Positions 26,193 to 35,201 of a stretch of 64,000 nt of DNA are shown piece by piece. The stretch spans positions 124,001-188,000 of the forward strand of contig NZ_JAGGPQ010000007.1 of assembly GCF_018613675.1 (NCBI RefSeq), in the 5' to 3' direction. The notes under the pieces are model-generated. The model was not told the DNA's origin. It was given only the letters and a program-made list of their open reading frames with translations, and made no database searches. The translations under genes were made by a program, and so were the position numbers. This DNA is from Arthrobacter sp. ISL-85. Its GTDB lineage: Bacteria; Actinomycetota; Actinomycetes; Actinomycetales; Micrococcaceae. Each line of letters begins with the position of its first letter. The first letter of the stretch is position 1.

Positions 26193-28604
26193 GTGACTCA
26201 ACTGCCTGCACCTTCAGCCGTTTCCGCCCCCTCCCGCGAGTCTGAGGACGATGCGATCTTCGCCCAGGTCGCTGCCGAGCTGAGCGTCAAGGCCTGGCAG
26301 GTCAAGGCTGCAGTTGGATTGCTCGACGGCGGGGCGACAGTGCCGTTCATCGCCCGGTACCGCAAGGAAGCCACCGGCACGCTGGACGACACTCAACTTC
26401 GCGACCTCGACGAACGGCTGCGCTACCTCCGGGAACTGGCAGACCGCCGTCGTGCGGTCCTCGACGCGATTCAGTCGCAGGGCCAGCTGACCCCTGAACT
26501 GCGCAAGGCGATCCTGGCGGCGGACACCAAGTCACGGCTCGAAGACATCTACCTGCCGTTCAAGTCCAAGCGCCGGACCAAGGCCCAGATCGCCCGGGAA
26601 GCGGGCCTTGAGCCGCTCGCCGATACGCTGCTGAAGCGGCCGGACCTGGATCCCGAACGCGAGGCCGGGAAATACCTCAGCAGCGACCACGCCATAGGTG
26701 ACCCCGCTGACGCGCTCGCCGGCGCCCGGGCCATCCTGGTGGAACGCGTGGCCCAGGACCCTGACCTCGTCGCGAACCTCCGGGACAGGATGTGGACCCA
26801 GGGCCGGATGGTGTCCCGCGTCAAGAAGGGCAAGGAGGCCGAAGGCCAGAAGTTCTCGGACTACTTCGAGTTCGCGCAGGCACCGGACCGGATGCCGTCC
26901 CACCGGGTGCTCGCGCTGTTCCGCGGGGAGAAGGACGGCGTCCTTGAGTTGGACCTCGCCGAAGCCGATCCATCGGACGCCGCCGCCCTCGCCGCCGCCC
27001 GCGCACGCTATGAGTCCGCAGTGGCCAGGTTCCTCGGGGTCGCCGACCGGGGCCGTCCCGCCGACGCGTGGTTAATGCAGACGGCGCAGGTGGCTTGGCG
27101 CTCGCGCGTGCTGGCCCGGCTCACCTCTGATCTCCGTGCCAGGCTGTTCGCGGCAGCGGAGGACGAAGCGGTCCGGGTGTTTGCCGCCAACCTGAGGGAC
27201 GTCCTGCTGGCGGCCCCTGCTGGAAACCTTGCCACGCTTGGCCTGGACCCTGGATTGCGGACGGGGGTGAAAGTCGCCGTGGTGGATGGCACAGGAAAGG
27301 TAGTGGCCACCGACACGGTGTACCCCCACGCTCCGGCGCGGAAATGGGACGAAGCCCTGGCCACCCTGGTGCGTTTGGCGCGGCAGCACGCCGTCGAACT
27401 TGTGGCTATCGGCAACGGGACGGCGTCGCGCGAGACGGACAAGCTGGCTGCCGAGCTCATCAAGCTGCTGCCGGAGGTGGACCGCAAACCGCAAAAGATT
27501 GTGGTGTCCGAGGCCGGGGCATCCGTCTACTCAGCATCCGCGCTCGCTGCCGCTGAACTGCCGGGGATGGACGTTTCGCTTCGCGGCGCCGTGTCCATTG
27601 CCCGCCGTCTGCAGGATCCGCTCGCCGAACTCGTCAAGATCGATCCCAAGTCCATCGGCGTAGGCCAGTACCAGCATGACGTGACGGCGTCGAAACTGGA
27701 CGGGAGCCTGGACGCGGTGGTGGAGGACTGCGTGAACGCCGTGGGTGTTGACGTCAACACTGCCTCGCCCGCGCTGCTGAGCCGGGTGGCGGGCGTCGGG
27801 CCCTTGCTGAGTGAAAACATTGTGGCCTACCGGAACGAGCACGGACCCTTCAGTAAGCGGACCGACCTCAAGAAAGTGCCGCGGTTGGGCGCCAAGGCGT
27901 TCGAACAGTGCGCGGGCTTCCTGAGGATCACCGGCGGAGCCGAGCCGCTGGATGCATCGAGTGTGCATCCCGAATCGTACGCAGTGGCGAGGAAGATCCT
28001 CGTGGCGGCCGGGTCGGCCCCGGCGTCCTCCTTGGACCCGCAGAAGTTCGTCGACGGTACGTTCGGCCTTCCCACGGTCAAGGACATCCTCGCGGAGTTG
28101 GACAAACCAGGCCGCGACCCCCGGCCCGCCTTTGCTGCCGCCACGTTCTCGGAAGGCGTTGAGAAGATCTCGGACTTGTTGCCGGGCATGATTCTCGAAG
28201 GAACGGTAACCAACGTTGCGGCATTTGGGGCGTTCGTGGACGTCGGAGTGCACCAGGACGGCCTGGTGCACGTCTCTGCCCTATCGGACCGTTTTGTGTC
28301 CGATCCGCGCGAGGTGGTGAAGTCCGGCCAGGTGGTCCGGGTCAAGGTACTGGAAGCTGACCCGGAGCGTAAGCGGATTTCACTGACGTTGAGGCTCGAC
28401 GACGAACCAGCCGCCGGCGGCGCAGGCTCCGGCCGGCGCGATTCCGGCAGCCGAAAGGCTGAGCGTACCGGGCGGCCGGACCGCCAACAGCCGGGGAAGC
28501 AGGGATCAGGCACATCCGGAGGGAGCCTCAGGTCGAGCCCCAAACCCCAGCCCGTCAACACGGCCATGGCCGAGGCACTTCGGAAGGCCGGGCTCGGCAA
28601 GTAG
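26193..28604 (+). CDS. tex: Tex-family RNA-binding protein
   Basis: An 803-residue cytoplasmic nucleic-acid-binding protein, linked in other bacteria to transcription elongation/termination and toxin gene expression. Domains in order: N-terminal Tex helical domain with VPFIARYRKEATGTLDD (residue about 50), a YqgF/RNase H-like domain (LGLDPGLRTGVKVAVVD near 350), helix-hairpin-helix units (DVNTASPALLSRVAGVG near 525), and a C-terminal S1 domain (about 661-734: GMILEGTVTNVAAFGAFVDV). A basic Gly/Ser/Arg tail ends the protein. GTG 26193 is chosen because it begins just before the conserved region; no strong ribosome site is seen. Confidence 0.95.
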   Translation: MTQLPAPSAVSAPSRESEDDAIFAQVAAELSVKAWQVKAAVGLLDGGATVPFIARYRKEATGTLDDTQLRDLDERLRYLRELADRRRAVLDAIQSQGQLTPELRKAILAADTKSRLEDIYLPFKSKRRTKAQIAREAGLEPLADTLLKRPDLDPEREAGKYLSSDHAIGDPADALAGARAILVERVAQDPDLVANLRDRMWTQGRMVSRVKKGKEAEGQKFSDYFEFAQAPDRMPSHRVLALFRGEKDGVLELDLAEADPSDAAALAAARARYESAVARFLGVADRGRPADAWLMQTAQVAWRSRVLARLTSDLRARLFAAAEDEAVRVFAANLRDVLLAAPAGNLATLGLDPGLRTGVKVAVVDGTGKVVATDTVYPHAPARKWDEALATLVRLARQHAVELVAIGNGTASRETDKLAAELIKLLPEVDRKPQKIVVSEAGASVYSASALAAAELPGMDVSLRGAVSIARRLQDPLAELVKIDPKSIGVGQYQHDVTASKLDGSLDAVVEDCVNAVGVDVNTASPALLSRVAGVGPLLSENIVAYRNEHGPFSKRTDLKKVPRLGAKAFEQCAGFLRITGGAEPLDASSVHPESYAVARKILVAAGSAPASSLDPQKFVDGTFGLPTVKDILAELDKPGRDPRPAFAAATFSEGVEKISDLLPGMILEGTVTNVAAFGAFVDVGVHQDGLVHVSALSDRFVSDPREVVKSGQVVRVKVLEADPERKRISLTLRLDDEPAAGGAGSGRRDSGSRKAERTGRPDRQQPGKQGSGTSGGSLRSSPKPQPVNTAMAEALRKAGLGK

Positions 28605-28650
28605 TGCGCCGGGGCTTTTGGCGGTGCCGGCTTTTCTGCAAGGGTGGGGT

Positions 28651-29004
28651 ATGACTTTTTTCCTGGAGTACACCGTTCCTGTTGCCCCCGGCGATGCCGA
28701 GTTCGAGTTCCCCAACGATGAGATCAACTCCGGCACCACGGTCCCGCTGACCCGGACGGACGCCGACGTGGTGCACACGCCGGTTCTTCCAGCCCGCACG
28801 GGAATCATCGGCGCAACCGTGCCGGAGGCGAAACTCGAGGCTGAGCAGTTGATCACCCACAGCCGTGCCTCTGAAGCGTCGCTGTACTTCGACCCGTCCA
28901 ACTCCCTGAAGGCAGGGGTGGGTACCCTGGTGAGCACCTTCACCGAGGGCGGGGGCTGGCAGGATGCCCAGGGCGCGCCGGACGTGCAGGACGCAACGTT
29001 CTAG
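28651..29004 (+). CDS. Small hypothetical protein
   Basis: A 117-residue acidic protein (MTFFLEYTVPVAPGDAEFEF) with no signal peptide or membrane segment. ATG follows AAGGGTGGGG, which supports this start. It sits 46 bases after tex on the same strand and its stop overlaps the end of the convergent DUF2071 gene by 4 bases. I do not recognise the family. The sequence has coding-type third positions, so it is likely real. Confidence 0.6.
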   Translation: MTFFLEYTVPVAPGDAEFEFPNDEINSGTTVPLTRTDADVVHTPVLPARTGIIGATVPEAKLEAEQLITHSRASEASLYFDPSNSLKAGVGTLVSTFTEGGGWQDAQGAPDVQDATF

Positions 29005-29816
29005 CCTCCAGTCCCCAGGAGACGGGGCATTCCGAAGCGTGTCCGGACTCCAGGGGAGTAGAGGACCGACTCTGGCGGACCGCTGACGCTGATGCCTGAG
29101 GCTCCGATCAATTCATCGGTGAGCCGGTGGACGTCTGCCCCAAAGAGTGGCCAGTCGTGGTGGGTGTTCGGAACGTACATGGTTCTGCCACGGAAGCTGC
29201 CGTGCATGCCGAATCTCGCAGTCAGGAAGATCGATAGTGGATCGCTGACCGCGGTATGCAGCTTGGGGACGACGCCGAAGTGGCTTCGGGCAGAGCCGCC
29301 GCCAAACCGGCGGACAGAATAGCCGACCGGAAGTTCACCCATGCTGCCCGCAGGGGTCCAGCGGTTGCCATACTGTTGTCTGCTATCCCTGCCCGGAAAG
29401 GGCGGCCATTGCCGGATCCGCGACCACACGTAGGGGATTCCCGCAGCCCGCGTGGCCAAAACAACTGGGAGCCGGTTTGCATCCAGGCTCAAGAACACCA
29501 CTCCACGGGTCCCGTCCGGCTCGCGGGAGTAAAGCCGGACATTCACCTCGTTGAAGCTTCCCAAGTAGGGGATGCCGGGTCCGGTTCCAAGTCCCGCCTT
29601 CTCCATGCGAAAGCCGATCAGGCCTACCCAGGAACTGCCGTCGAACACATCCGGTTGGACTCCTTCAGGCATGAATGCGGCGGCCACTGCCTCCGGAACG
29701 CGCCAGTGGAGGAAGACGGCATCAAGCCACCGCTGGTCGGAGAATACCGGTTTGGGAAGCTTCGGCGGTTGCGGCCACAGTTGTGCAGCACTCAAGTTTG
29801 GCGTCAAGGTCCTCAC
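29001..29816 (-). CDS. DUF2071 (YqjF-like) family protein
   Basis: About 270 residues of the acetoacetate-decarboxylase-fold DUF2071 family: SDQRWLDAVFLHWRVPEAV, then FMPEGVQPDVFDGSSWVGLIGF, then YLGSFNEVNVRLYSREPDGTRGVVFLSLDA, and SARSHFGVVP. The role of this family is unknown. The frame is open to 29954, but the family normally begins a few residues before the QRWLDAVFLHW strand. GTG 29816 or TTG 29807 therefore fit better, with GAAGGA and GAGG nearby. Its 3' end touches the preceding convergent gene. Confidence 0.8.
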   Translation of the reverse strand: MRTLTPNLSAAQLWPQPPKLPKPVFSDQRWLDAVFLHWRVPEAVAAAFMPEGVQPDVFDGSSWVGLIGFRMEKAGLGTGPGIPYLGSFNEVNVRLYSREPDGTRGVVFLSLDANRLPVVLATRAAGIPYVWSRIRQWPPFPGRDSRQQYGNRWTPAGSMGELPVGYSVRRFGGGSARSHFGVVPKLHTAVSDPLSIFLTARFGMHGSFRGRTMYVPNTHHDWPLFGADVHRLTDELIGASGISVSGPPESVLYSPGVRTRFGMPRLLGTGG

Positions 29817-30160
29817 AGTCCTTCGCTCGGCCCAGCTGCAGGTGTTCCTGATTATTAGCTGCGGCAGTTGTAAGTCAACAGGCGTGTTCTCAGGAAGCTG
29901 ACCATCCACAGGAGGCCTGGCACCTGCATCTTCCTGGGCAAACAGTATCCGCAAATCCTCCCCGGGGCCGGGTCAGCCGTGCGGACAGTCCGTTCGGACG
30001 ACCTGGCTGGAACCATGATTCTCGGGCGCCTGGGTGCGGGCTTCCCGCGGCGGCGTGGCTCTTGCAGGTTTCTATATTCGGACCCGAGCTCCTTAATTCA
30101 GTTTCAGCTTCTTTGCCTGGCCACGGGAGGTCAGGCCGCGCCCGCCGCAGCAGCCTCAAG
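29817..30160. other. Intergenic stretch without a recognised gene
   Basis: Between the DUF2071 and HNH genes. It holds the uncertain 5' end of the DUF2071 gene (open to 29954) and then about 200 bases with no ribosome-site-supported frame. No terminator hairpin or repeat longer than a few bases was seen. Confidence 0.5.
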
Positions 30161-31933
30161 TCACTCTCGTGGGTGGGGCGGCGGGGGTGGTTTGAAGTAG
30201 TGGTTTTGTTGGGGTGTTTGGGTGGGGTCGACGTGGGGTGGGGGTATGAAGGTTGGTGTTTCGTGGGTGGTGTTGATTTTCCATTGTTCTTTGTGGATGA
30301 GGTGGTGGTGGTGGCTGCAGAGCAGGACGCCGTTGTTGGTGGTGGCGGGTCCGCCGTGTGACCAGTAAGTGATGTGGTGGGCTTCGCACCAGGGTGCTGG
30401 GATGGTGCAGTTGGGGAAGGCGCAGCCTTGGTCGCGGGCGGTGAGGGCGGTGCGTTGGGCTGGGGTGAAGAGCCGGGTTTTGCGGCCGAGGTCGAGGATT
30501 TCGCCGTGGGTGCCGAGGAGGGCGGGGATGATGTCGGCGTCGCAGGCGATTTTGCGCAGGGTGACGGCGGCGACGGGCCCGGTGAAGGCGAAGGTCCCGG
30601 TCCCTGTGCGTGTCCCTGCCCGGGTGTCTGGTTTCGGGCTCCCGGTGGGGGTGTGGGGGAAGAGGTCCTGGTGGTGGATGACGGCGATGATTTGGGGTCG
30701 GTTGCCGCCGGTGGTGGGCAGGGCGTTGGTCGCGAGGGCGGTTTTTGCGGCGGTGATGATGCCGTCGAGTTGTTTCTGGGCGCGGGTGCGCCGGTCCAAA
30801 TCCGGCAGTGCGGTGTACTCGGCCGCGGCCTGCTCGCTTGTGTTGGGGGTGGTGGTGCGGGGGTTGGTGGCGGTGTTCATAACCGTGAGGAGGTGTTCGT
30901 ATTGGTCGGTGGTGGCGAAGATTTCAACGTGGTGCAGGCCGTGGCGGGGTTTGCGGATGAAGGCGCCTTGGGTGTGGCGGAGGGCTTCTTCGGTGGGTTC
31001 GGTGCCGTCGGCGTCAATGGTGTCGGTCCAGCGTTGGGCCAGGCGGGTGAGGAAGTCTGGGTCGCATGTGGTGGCGGCGGTGGTGAGGTGGTGCTCGATC
31101 CGGTCCAGGGTCTCTTCGGTGGTGTGGTGCTGGAGCCGGTCCAGGGTGGCGGTGATGATGGTCGCGGCGTGCGAGGACACGGCCGGGCCCTGAACATGCA
31201 CGCTGGTGGTCCCTGGCTCGGTGTTGTTGCCGTCAGTGTTGTTCGCCTCGGTTGGGGTGAGGGCGGCGGCGAGGTGGGGCCGGGTTGGTGGGAGTGGTTC
31301 GCCGGTGAGGGTGATGGCGGGCAGGACGTGCTGGGCGAGGGTGAGTCGGCGGCGGGCTTCGCGGATGGGGATCTGCAGGCGCAGGCGGAGGAATTCTGCG
31401 GTGTTCCGGCACCCGTCATCGGCCGGGGATGCCACGATGGGGTCGCCGGGTTGGGAGGGCGGGCCGGGCCAGTTGGCGTCGGTCTCGTTGAGAGCTGCCG
31501 GGCTGGGGTTCAGGGTTTCGATGCCGTTGGTGTCCCACCCGGTGATCCAGCCCGGGTTTCGCAGGGCTGAAAGGGTAGCCCGGCCTTGGCGGGTCTTTGC
31601 CGCGGTGGCGTCGTTTATGGCTTGGGTGCGGGTCCGGTCCACGGCTCCTGCGCCGAAGAGTTGCAGGTACTCCACGGTGCGGGCGAGTTCCTCGGCCCGG
31701 GCGGCAAAGCCGGCGGCCTCTTCATAGGTGGCGGACGCAAGTACCTCAGGGGCGGCCAGGGAAGCGGCGGCGAGTTGCTCCTGCAGCCCGTCGAATAGGC
31801 CAGCTGCCGCAGACGCGGCGGCAGTTGGAGGTTGCTGCAACGGCTCAGCCGGGACGGCGTGAAGGTGGGCCGGGCGCGGCAGCCAACGGCCGGCGTCGTA
31901 CGCCTTCCCGAGATGCTCCCCAATGGCCTCCAT
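30161..31933 (-). CDS. HNH endonuclease with DUF222 domain (13E12-repeat family)
   Basis: A 590-residue protein of the actinobacterial DUF222-HNH family. The N-terminal half holds the helical DUF222 region (ELARTVEYLQLFGAGAVDRTR, IPIREARRRLTLAQHVLP). The C-terminal HNH domain reads CAFPNCTIPAPWCEAHHITYWSHGGPATTNNGVLLCSHHHHLIH, with paired Cys and His/Asn residues for metal and catalysis. The tail is Pro-rich. These genes are often present in many copies per genome and may be mobile or competence-related; function is unproven. The coding strand is strikingly rich in A and C (the plus strand is G/T-rich), unlike its neighbours. Confidence 0.9.
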   Translation of the reverse strand: MEAIGEHLGKAYDAGRWLPRPAHLHAVPAEPLQQPPTAAASAAAGLFDGLQEQLAAASLAAPEVLASATYEEAAGFAARAEELARTVEYLQLFGAGAVDRTRTQAINDATAAKTRQGRATLSALRNPGWITGWDTNGIETLNPSPAALNETDANWPGPPSQPGDPIVASPADDGCRNTAEFLRLRLQIPIREARRRLTLAQHVLPAITLTGEPLPPTRPHLAAALTPTEANNTDGNNTEPGTTSVHVQGPAVSSHAATIITATLDRLQHHTTEETLDRIEHHLTTAATTCDPDFLTRLAQRWTDTIDADGTEPTEEALRHTQGAFIRKPRHGLHHVEIFATTDQYEHLLTVMNTATNPRTTTPNTSEQAAAEYTALPDLDRRTRAQKQLDGIITAAKTALATNALPTTGGNRPQIIAVIHHQDLFPHTPTGSPKPDTRAGTRTGTGTFAFTGPVAAVTLRKIACDADIIPALLGTHGEILDLGRKTRLFTPAQRTALTARDQGCAFPNCTIPAPWCEAHHITYWSHGGPATTNNGVLLCSHHHHLIHKEQWKINTTHETPTFIPPPHVDPTQTPQQNHYFKPPPPPHPRE

Positions 31934-32007
31934 AGCCCAACCCTGCCAGTCACCACCAACAATCGAGAGTCCCTAAACCCCCTATGTGGAAAACCCGCAC
32001 CAGCAGC

Positions 32008-32403
32008 TCAGCCAGCCGCCGCGGTTGAACCGGAACGGGCTGCTGACGGTTCCTTTTGCCACGGCCAGCGCCCGGTGATTTCCAATTCCAGGGAGAAACT
32101 GAGGAACGTCCTGATCAGCACGATGATGGCCAGTACCCCGACGCTGACGAACGTGGGCGTGACGGCAACGGTACGGATGATGTCTGCGGCGACAAGCAGT
32201 TCGAGGCCCAGCAGGATGGATCTTCCCAGTAGTTGCCGGTAGGAGCGGTAGAAACTCAATTTGTCCGCGCCCGGTGGAAGCTCCCGCGGCTGATGGCCCC
32301 GTAGCGCCATCGGGAGGGACACCACCGCTCCGATCACCATGACCGCAACGCCAGCGAAGTCAACCAGTTGCCCGACCGTCTCAATGATCTGCCGAAATTC
32401 CAT
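32008..32403 (-). CDS. DUF1622 membrane protein
   Basis: A 131-residue integral membrane protein of the DUF1622 family. There are three hydrophobic helices: VDFAGVAVMVIGAVVSLPMAL (about 12-34), LGRSILLGLELLVAADIIRTV (about 62-82) and FVSVGVLAIIVLIRTFLSFSLELEI (about 86-110). The mid-helix GRSILLGLELLVAADIIRT is the family hallmark. ATG 32403 follows GAGGCAGGG; the ATG four codons upstream is less well placed. Function unknown. Confidence 0.85.
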   Translation of the reverse strand: MEFRQIIETVGQLVDFAGVAVMVIGAVVSLPMALRGHQPRELPPGADKLSFYRSYRQLLGRSILLGLELLVAADIIRTVAVTPTFVSVGVLAIIVLIRTFLSFSLELEITGRWPWQKEPSAARSGSTAAAG

Positions 32404-32490
32404 GCCCTGCCTCACTCCGGGCCAAGCGTCCCCGCGCCCAACTCAACGCCGGGACTGAACCTGGCAACCACCACGGGGCGACGGCCCCGC

Positions 32491-33351
32491 TCAGGGGTGG
32501 CGGACGCCGTTCCCTGCCATAACGTCCCTGTACCCTTCCCGGAACGTAGGAAACGCGAAGGTAAACCCGGTGCTGCGGAGCAAGTCGTTGCTGCAGCGCT
32601 TATTGCCCCCGCGGGCAGGCCCGGCGTCGGCAACGGCCGGTGATGGCTGTCCCAGCTGCACTGCCAGGAAGCGCAACACGGAGCCCAGATCGGCTGGCTC
32701 GTTGTCCACGCCGATATATGCAGGTTCAGGCACAGCTGCCATCGTGGCGAGGTGCACGATGGCAGCTGCGGCGTCGTCCCGGTGGATCCGGTTGGTGTAG
32801 CGCACGTCCTCCGGGATCACGGCAGAGCCGGTTTTTACCTGATCAATCAGCCGCGTCCGGCCCGGTCCGTAAATCCCGCCCAGCCTGAGCGAGACACCGG
32901 CTGTGGTGGTTCCTGCCAGCCGGGAATGCAAGAGCTCCTCCGCTTCCAACAACACGCGGCCGGAAAAGCCGGCTGGGCCCGGCGCCGTGTTTTCATCCAC
33001 CCAACCGCCGCCTGCATCGCCATAGACGGCAGTGGAGGACACATAGATGATCCGCTCGGGGGTCACTGCATCACGCGCCAGCGCATCCAGGACGTGTGCC
33101 ACTCCGCGTACATACGCTTTCCGGTATGCCTCCTCGGTGGGGGAGTCCGCGGCAACAGCAATGACGACGGCGGTGGTGTCCGCGGGGACGCGCGGCAGGT
33201 CTGCCGATCCCAGGTCCGCCACGGCACCTTCGATGGCTGCAGGCAGTTTTGAGGGGGAGCGGCGCCAGCCCACCACCCGGTGGCCCAGGCCAGCGAACCG
33301 GAGCCCTGCTTCAGTGCCCAGGTCCCCGCAACCGGCCAAAAGTACCGTCAT
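32491..33351 (-). CDS. NAD(P)-binding epimerase/reductase (YeeZ-like)
   Basis: A 286-residue atypical extended short-chain dehydrogenase. The nucleotide-binding motif is VLLAGCGDLGTEAGLRFAGLGH at residues 3-24, with IIYVSSTAVYGD near 100 and LRLGGIYGPGRTRLI near 155. The usual YxxxK of SDRs is not evident (SGRVLLEAEELL in that region), as in YeeZ-type proteins. It starts 3 bases after the stop of the upstream MSMEG_6728-type gene, so the two form an operon. The substrate is unknown. Confidence 0.85.
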   Translation of the reverse strand: MTVLLAGCGDLGTEAGLRFAGLGHRVVGWRRSPSKLPAAIEGAVADLGSADLPRVPADTTAVVIAVAADSPTEEAYRKAYVRGVAHVLDALARDAVTPERIIYVSSTAVYGDAGGGWVDENTAPGPAGFSGRVLLEAEELLHSRLAGTTTAGVSLRLGGIYGPGRTRLIDQVKTGSAVIPEDVRYTNRIHRDDAAAAIVHLATMAAVPEPAYIGVDNEPADLGSVLRFLAVQLGQPSPAVADAGPARGGNKRCSNDLLRSTGFTFAFPTFREGYRDVMAGNGVRHP

Positions 33352-33354
33352 GGC

Positions 33355-34275
33355 CTAGGGTGCCTCGACCGGGAAGAACACGCGGGGGTCCTGCAGCAGT
33401 GCAGGGTACGCGAATGCTGAGCGGTCGATGACCTCTGTAACTTCGAAGTTCCTGCCAAAACGGCCGTCAGCGAGGGTAAGGGGTCGGCCCACCACCTGTC
33501 CCACGGCAAACCTGGCCCCATTCTCGAACGGAACAGCAACCGGCGTCTTTCCCGGAAGGGTGCGGAAGGCCTCCTCCTGTGCAAGTCGCTTACGGGTGGG
33601 CTTCTTCGCCTGCGGCCTGGGCGGCGCCTTCTTAGGCGTCCGGGACGGCCGGCGGGAGCCGTCGTCCACGTAGACGGGGGAGTAGCCGTCATCCCCGGCG
33701 GACATCGCGGCCGCGGAAGCAGCGCTCCGGTTTACCGGCGGAAGCGCCACGGTGGTCAGGGATTGGGGGTCAACCTCATCATGCGGCTCCCGCAGGATCC
33801 ACAAAATGTCCCGCTCCGGCTCCTGCGGCAGGAACTCGTGCCGGGGCTCAGGCCAGACGTAGTCCATTTCCGGAATCGCGTCCGGGAAAACGGGGGTGTA
33901 GAACTTGGGTTCCTTGTGCACCAGCTTGGAACGGTGGCTCAGGTGGAAGTCGGGGTCCCCGAGCCAAGGCGGCATCACAATTTTGGCAGCGTAATCGGGG
34001 TGGGCTGCCTGCGGCGCGAACTCGGCAATGTTGGCGCGGGTGTTGTCCGGGTGGCCCCGTTCAATCCATTCGTCCACCATCGCCAGGCCATACATGGTAA
34101 GGGCGGGCACGTGCCCCATCCACATCCGGATTGCCGGATGGGTTTGCCATCCGTACCCCGGAATCACCAGGGCGCGCAGGGTCTGGAGCGCTTCAACCCG
34201 CTGCTTGCCCAGCCGTGCAGTGTCCAGGGTTTTGGCGCTTTGGCGGAAGTCAGGGTACGGGAGGAAGGTTTGCAT
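33355..34275 (-). CDS. MSMEG_6728-family protein (pyrimidine-dimer glycosylase-like)
   Basis: A 306-residue protein starting MQTFLPYPDFRQSAKTLD and continuing LDTARLGKQRVEALQTLRAL, HPAIRMWMGH and HRSKLVHKEPKFYTPVFPD. This is the MSMEG_6728 family, related to small pyrimidine-dimer DNA glycosylase-like domains. The last 140 residues are an additional Pro/Lys/Arg-rich linker (SRRPSRTPKKAPPRPQAKKP) followed by a compact domain of unknown type (GARFAVGQVVGRPLTLADGRFGRNFEVTEV). A DNA repair role is possible but unproven. It is the first gene of a two-gene operon with the epimerase. Confidence 0.75.
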   Translation of the reverse strand: MQTFLPYPDFRQSAKTLDTARLGKQRVEALQTLRALVIPGYGWQTHPAIRMWMGHVPALTMYGLAMVDEWIERGHPDNTRANIAEFAPQAAHPDYAAKIVMPPWLGDPDFHLSHRSKLVHKEPKFYTPVFPDAIPEMDYVWPEPRHEFLPQEPERDILWILREPHDEVDPQSLTTVALPPVNRSAASAAAMSAGDDGYSPVYVDDGSRRPSRTPKKAPPRPQAKKPTRKRLAQEEAFRTLPGKTPVAVPFENGARFAVGQVVGRPLTLADGRFGRNFEVTEVIDRSAFAYPALLQDPRVFFPVEAP

Positions 34276-34431
34276 CTATTCAGTTTGACGGCATGCGGCG
34301 GATGTTCCAATTACAGTGCCCGGCACCACTTGAGGCATCACCAGATGTCCAAATAATGGACGCCTGCATACGGCCTTCAGGTTAAACCACTAAGATCACC
34401 GCATCCACCCCCGCGTTTTGGAAGCCCTCTC

Positions 34432-35019
34432 ATGACATTCACACCTGACAAAGCCGTCGACCCCGCCCGCACCGCGCTGCCCCGCTATGGACAGCTGCTG
34501 GGCCCGGAAGCCCAGGGCATCCTGGTTCTCGACGAGTTCATTATCGATCCCGCCGCCGCACGCAAGGATCAGCACCGTTTCCGCGATGGCATGGCTGCCG
34601 TTGCCAGGACGGTCCGCCGCATCGCTGCCCTTCGGGCGGTCATCGCGCTCGTGGCCATCGGAAACCTGCCGCTGTTCCTGCTCTCCAGCGGCTGGTGGAT
34701 CTACGGCGTCTCGCTGACCCTCGTGGTTGCAGTGCACGCCGCCGTGACCCTGCTCAACCGGCACGAGCCGCGGCTCAAGCAACGGTCGGCGCTGGAACTG
34801 CACATGCACCGCGAACGAAGCGCCAACTACCGCAAATTGCGCGACGCGGTGAAGTACGTGATCGACACCCCCAGCCGGATGAACGAGCAACTCTACCTGG
34901 AGCTGCTCGCCGTCAAGCGGGTTGCCCTGAATCTTGCGCATGGCACCGTCGCATTGCTTGACACCAGCGACGAGTCCGCCTGGAAGGTACGGATCGTCCG
35001 CGAGTTCCCCGGGAACTGA
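34432..35019 (+). CDS. Hypothetical protein with two membrane helices
   Basis: A 195-residue protein with two adjacent hydrophobic helices at about residues 62-105 (AVIALVAIGNLPLFLLSSG, YGVSLTLVVAVHAAVTLL). They are flanked by charged cytoplasmic regions; the second is rich in Arg, Lys and Glu (RLKQRSALELHMHRERSANYRKL). No enzyme motif is seen. ATG 34432 lacks a strong ribosome site; TAAGAT at 34389-34394 is a possible -10 box. It ends about 50 bases before a terminator. Confidence 0.6.
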   Translation: MTFTPDKAVDPARTALPRYGQLLGPEAQGILVLDEFIIDPAAARKDQHRFRDGMAAVARTVRRIAALRAVIALVAIGNLPLFLLSSGWWIYGVSLTLVVAVHAAVTLLNRHEPRLKQRSALELHMHRERSANYRKLRDAVKYVIDTPSRMNEQLYLELLAVKRVALNLAHGTVALLDTSDESAWKVRIVREFPGN

Positions 35020-35067
35020 CCGTCTTTGGCCTGCCGCCCACTGCGGCAGGGGCTTACTGATTAAAGT

Positions 35068-35108
35068 ACGACGCCGGCACGTCCCTTATGAGGGCGTGCC
35101 GGCGTCGT
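35068..35108 (+). terminator. Intrinsic terminator, possibly bidirectional
   Basis: ACGACGCCGGCACG pairs perfectly with CGTGCCGGCGTCGT, extended by CCC/GGG past one bulged base, and is followed by TCTTT. It lies between convergent genes (hypothetical membrane protein and rpf). Confidence 0.8.
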
Positions 35109-35201
35109 TCTTTGGTCAACGGAATTTGTCTATCGCCGACCTGTCTCTGTCGCCTTGGAAAGGCGGTTCGGCCAAAGCCGCTGGGAAATCGCCCGCTGGT
35201 G

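Noticed and set aside
30374..31570. Gly/Val-rich plus-strand frame of 398 codons
   Set aside because: It is the complement of the HNH/DUF222 gene; its Gly-rich look comes from the G/T-rich strand.
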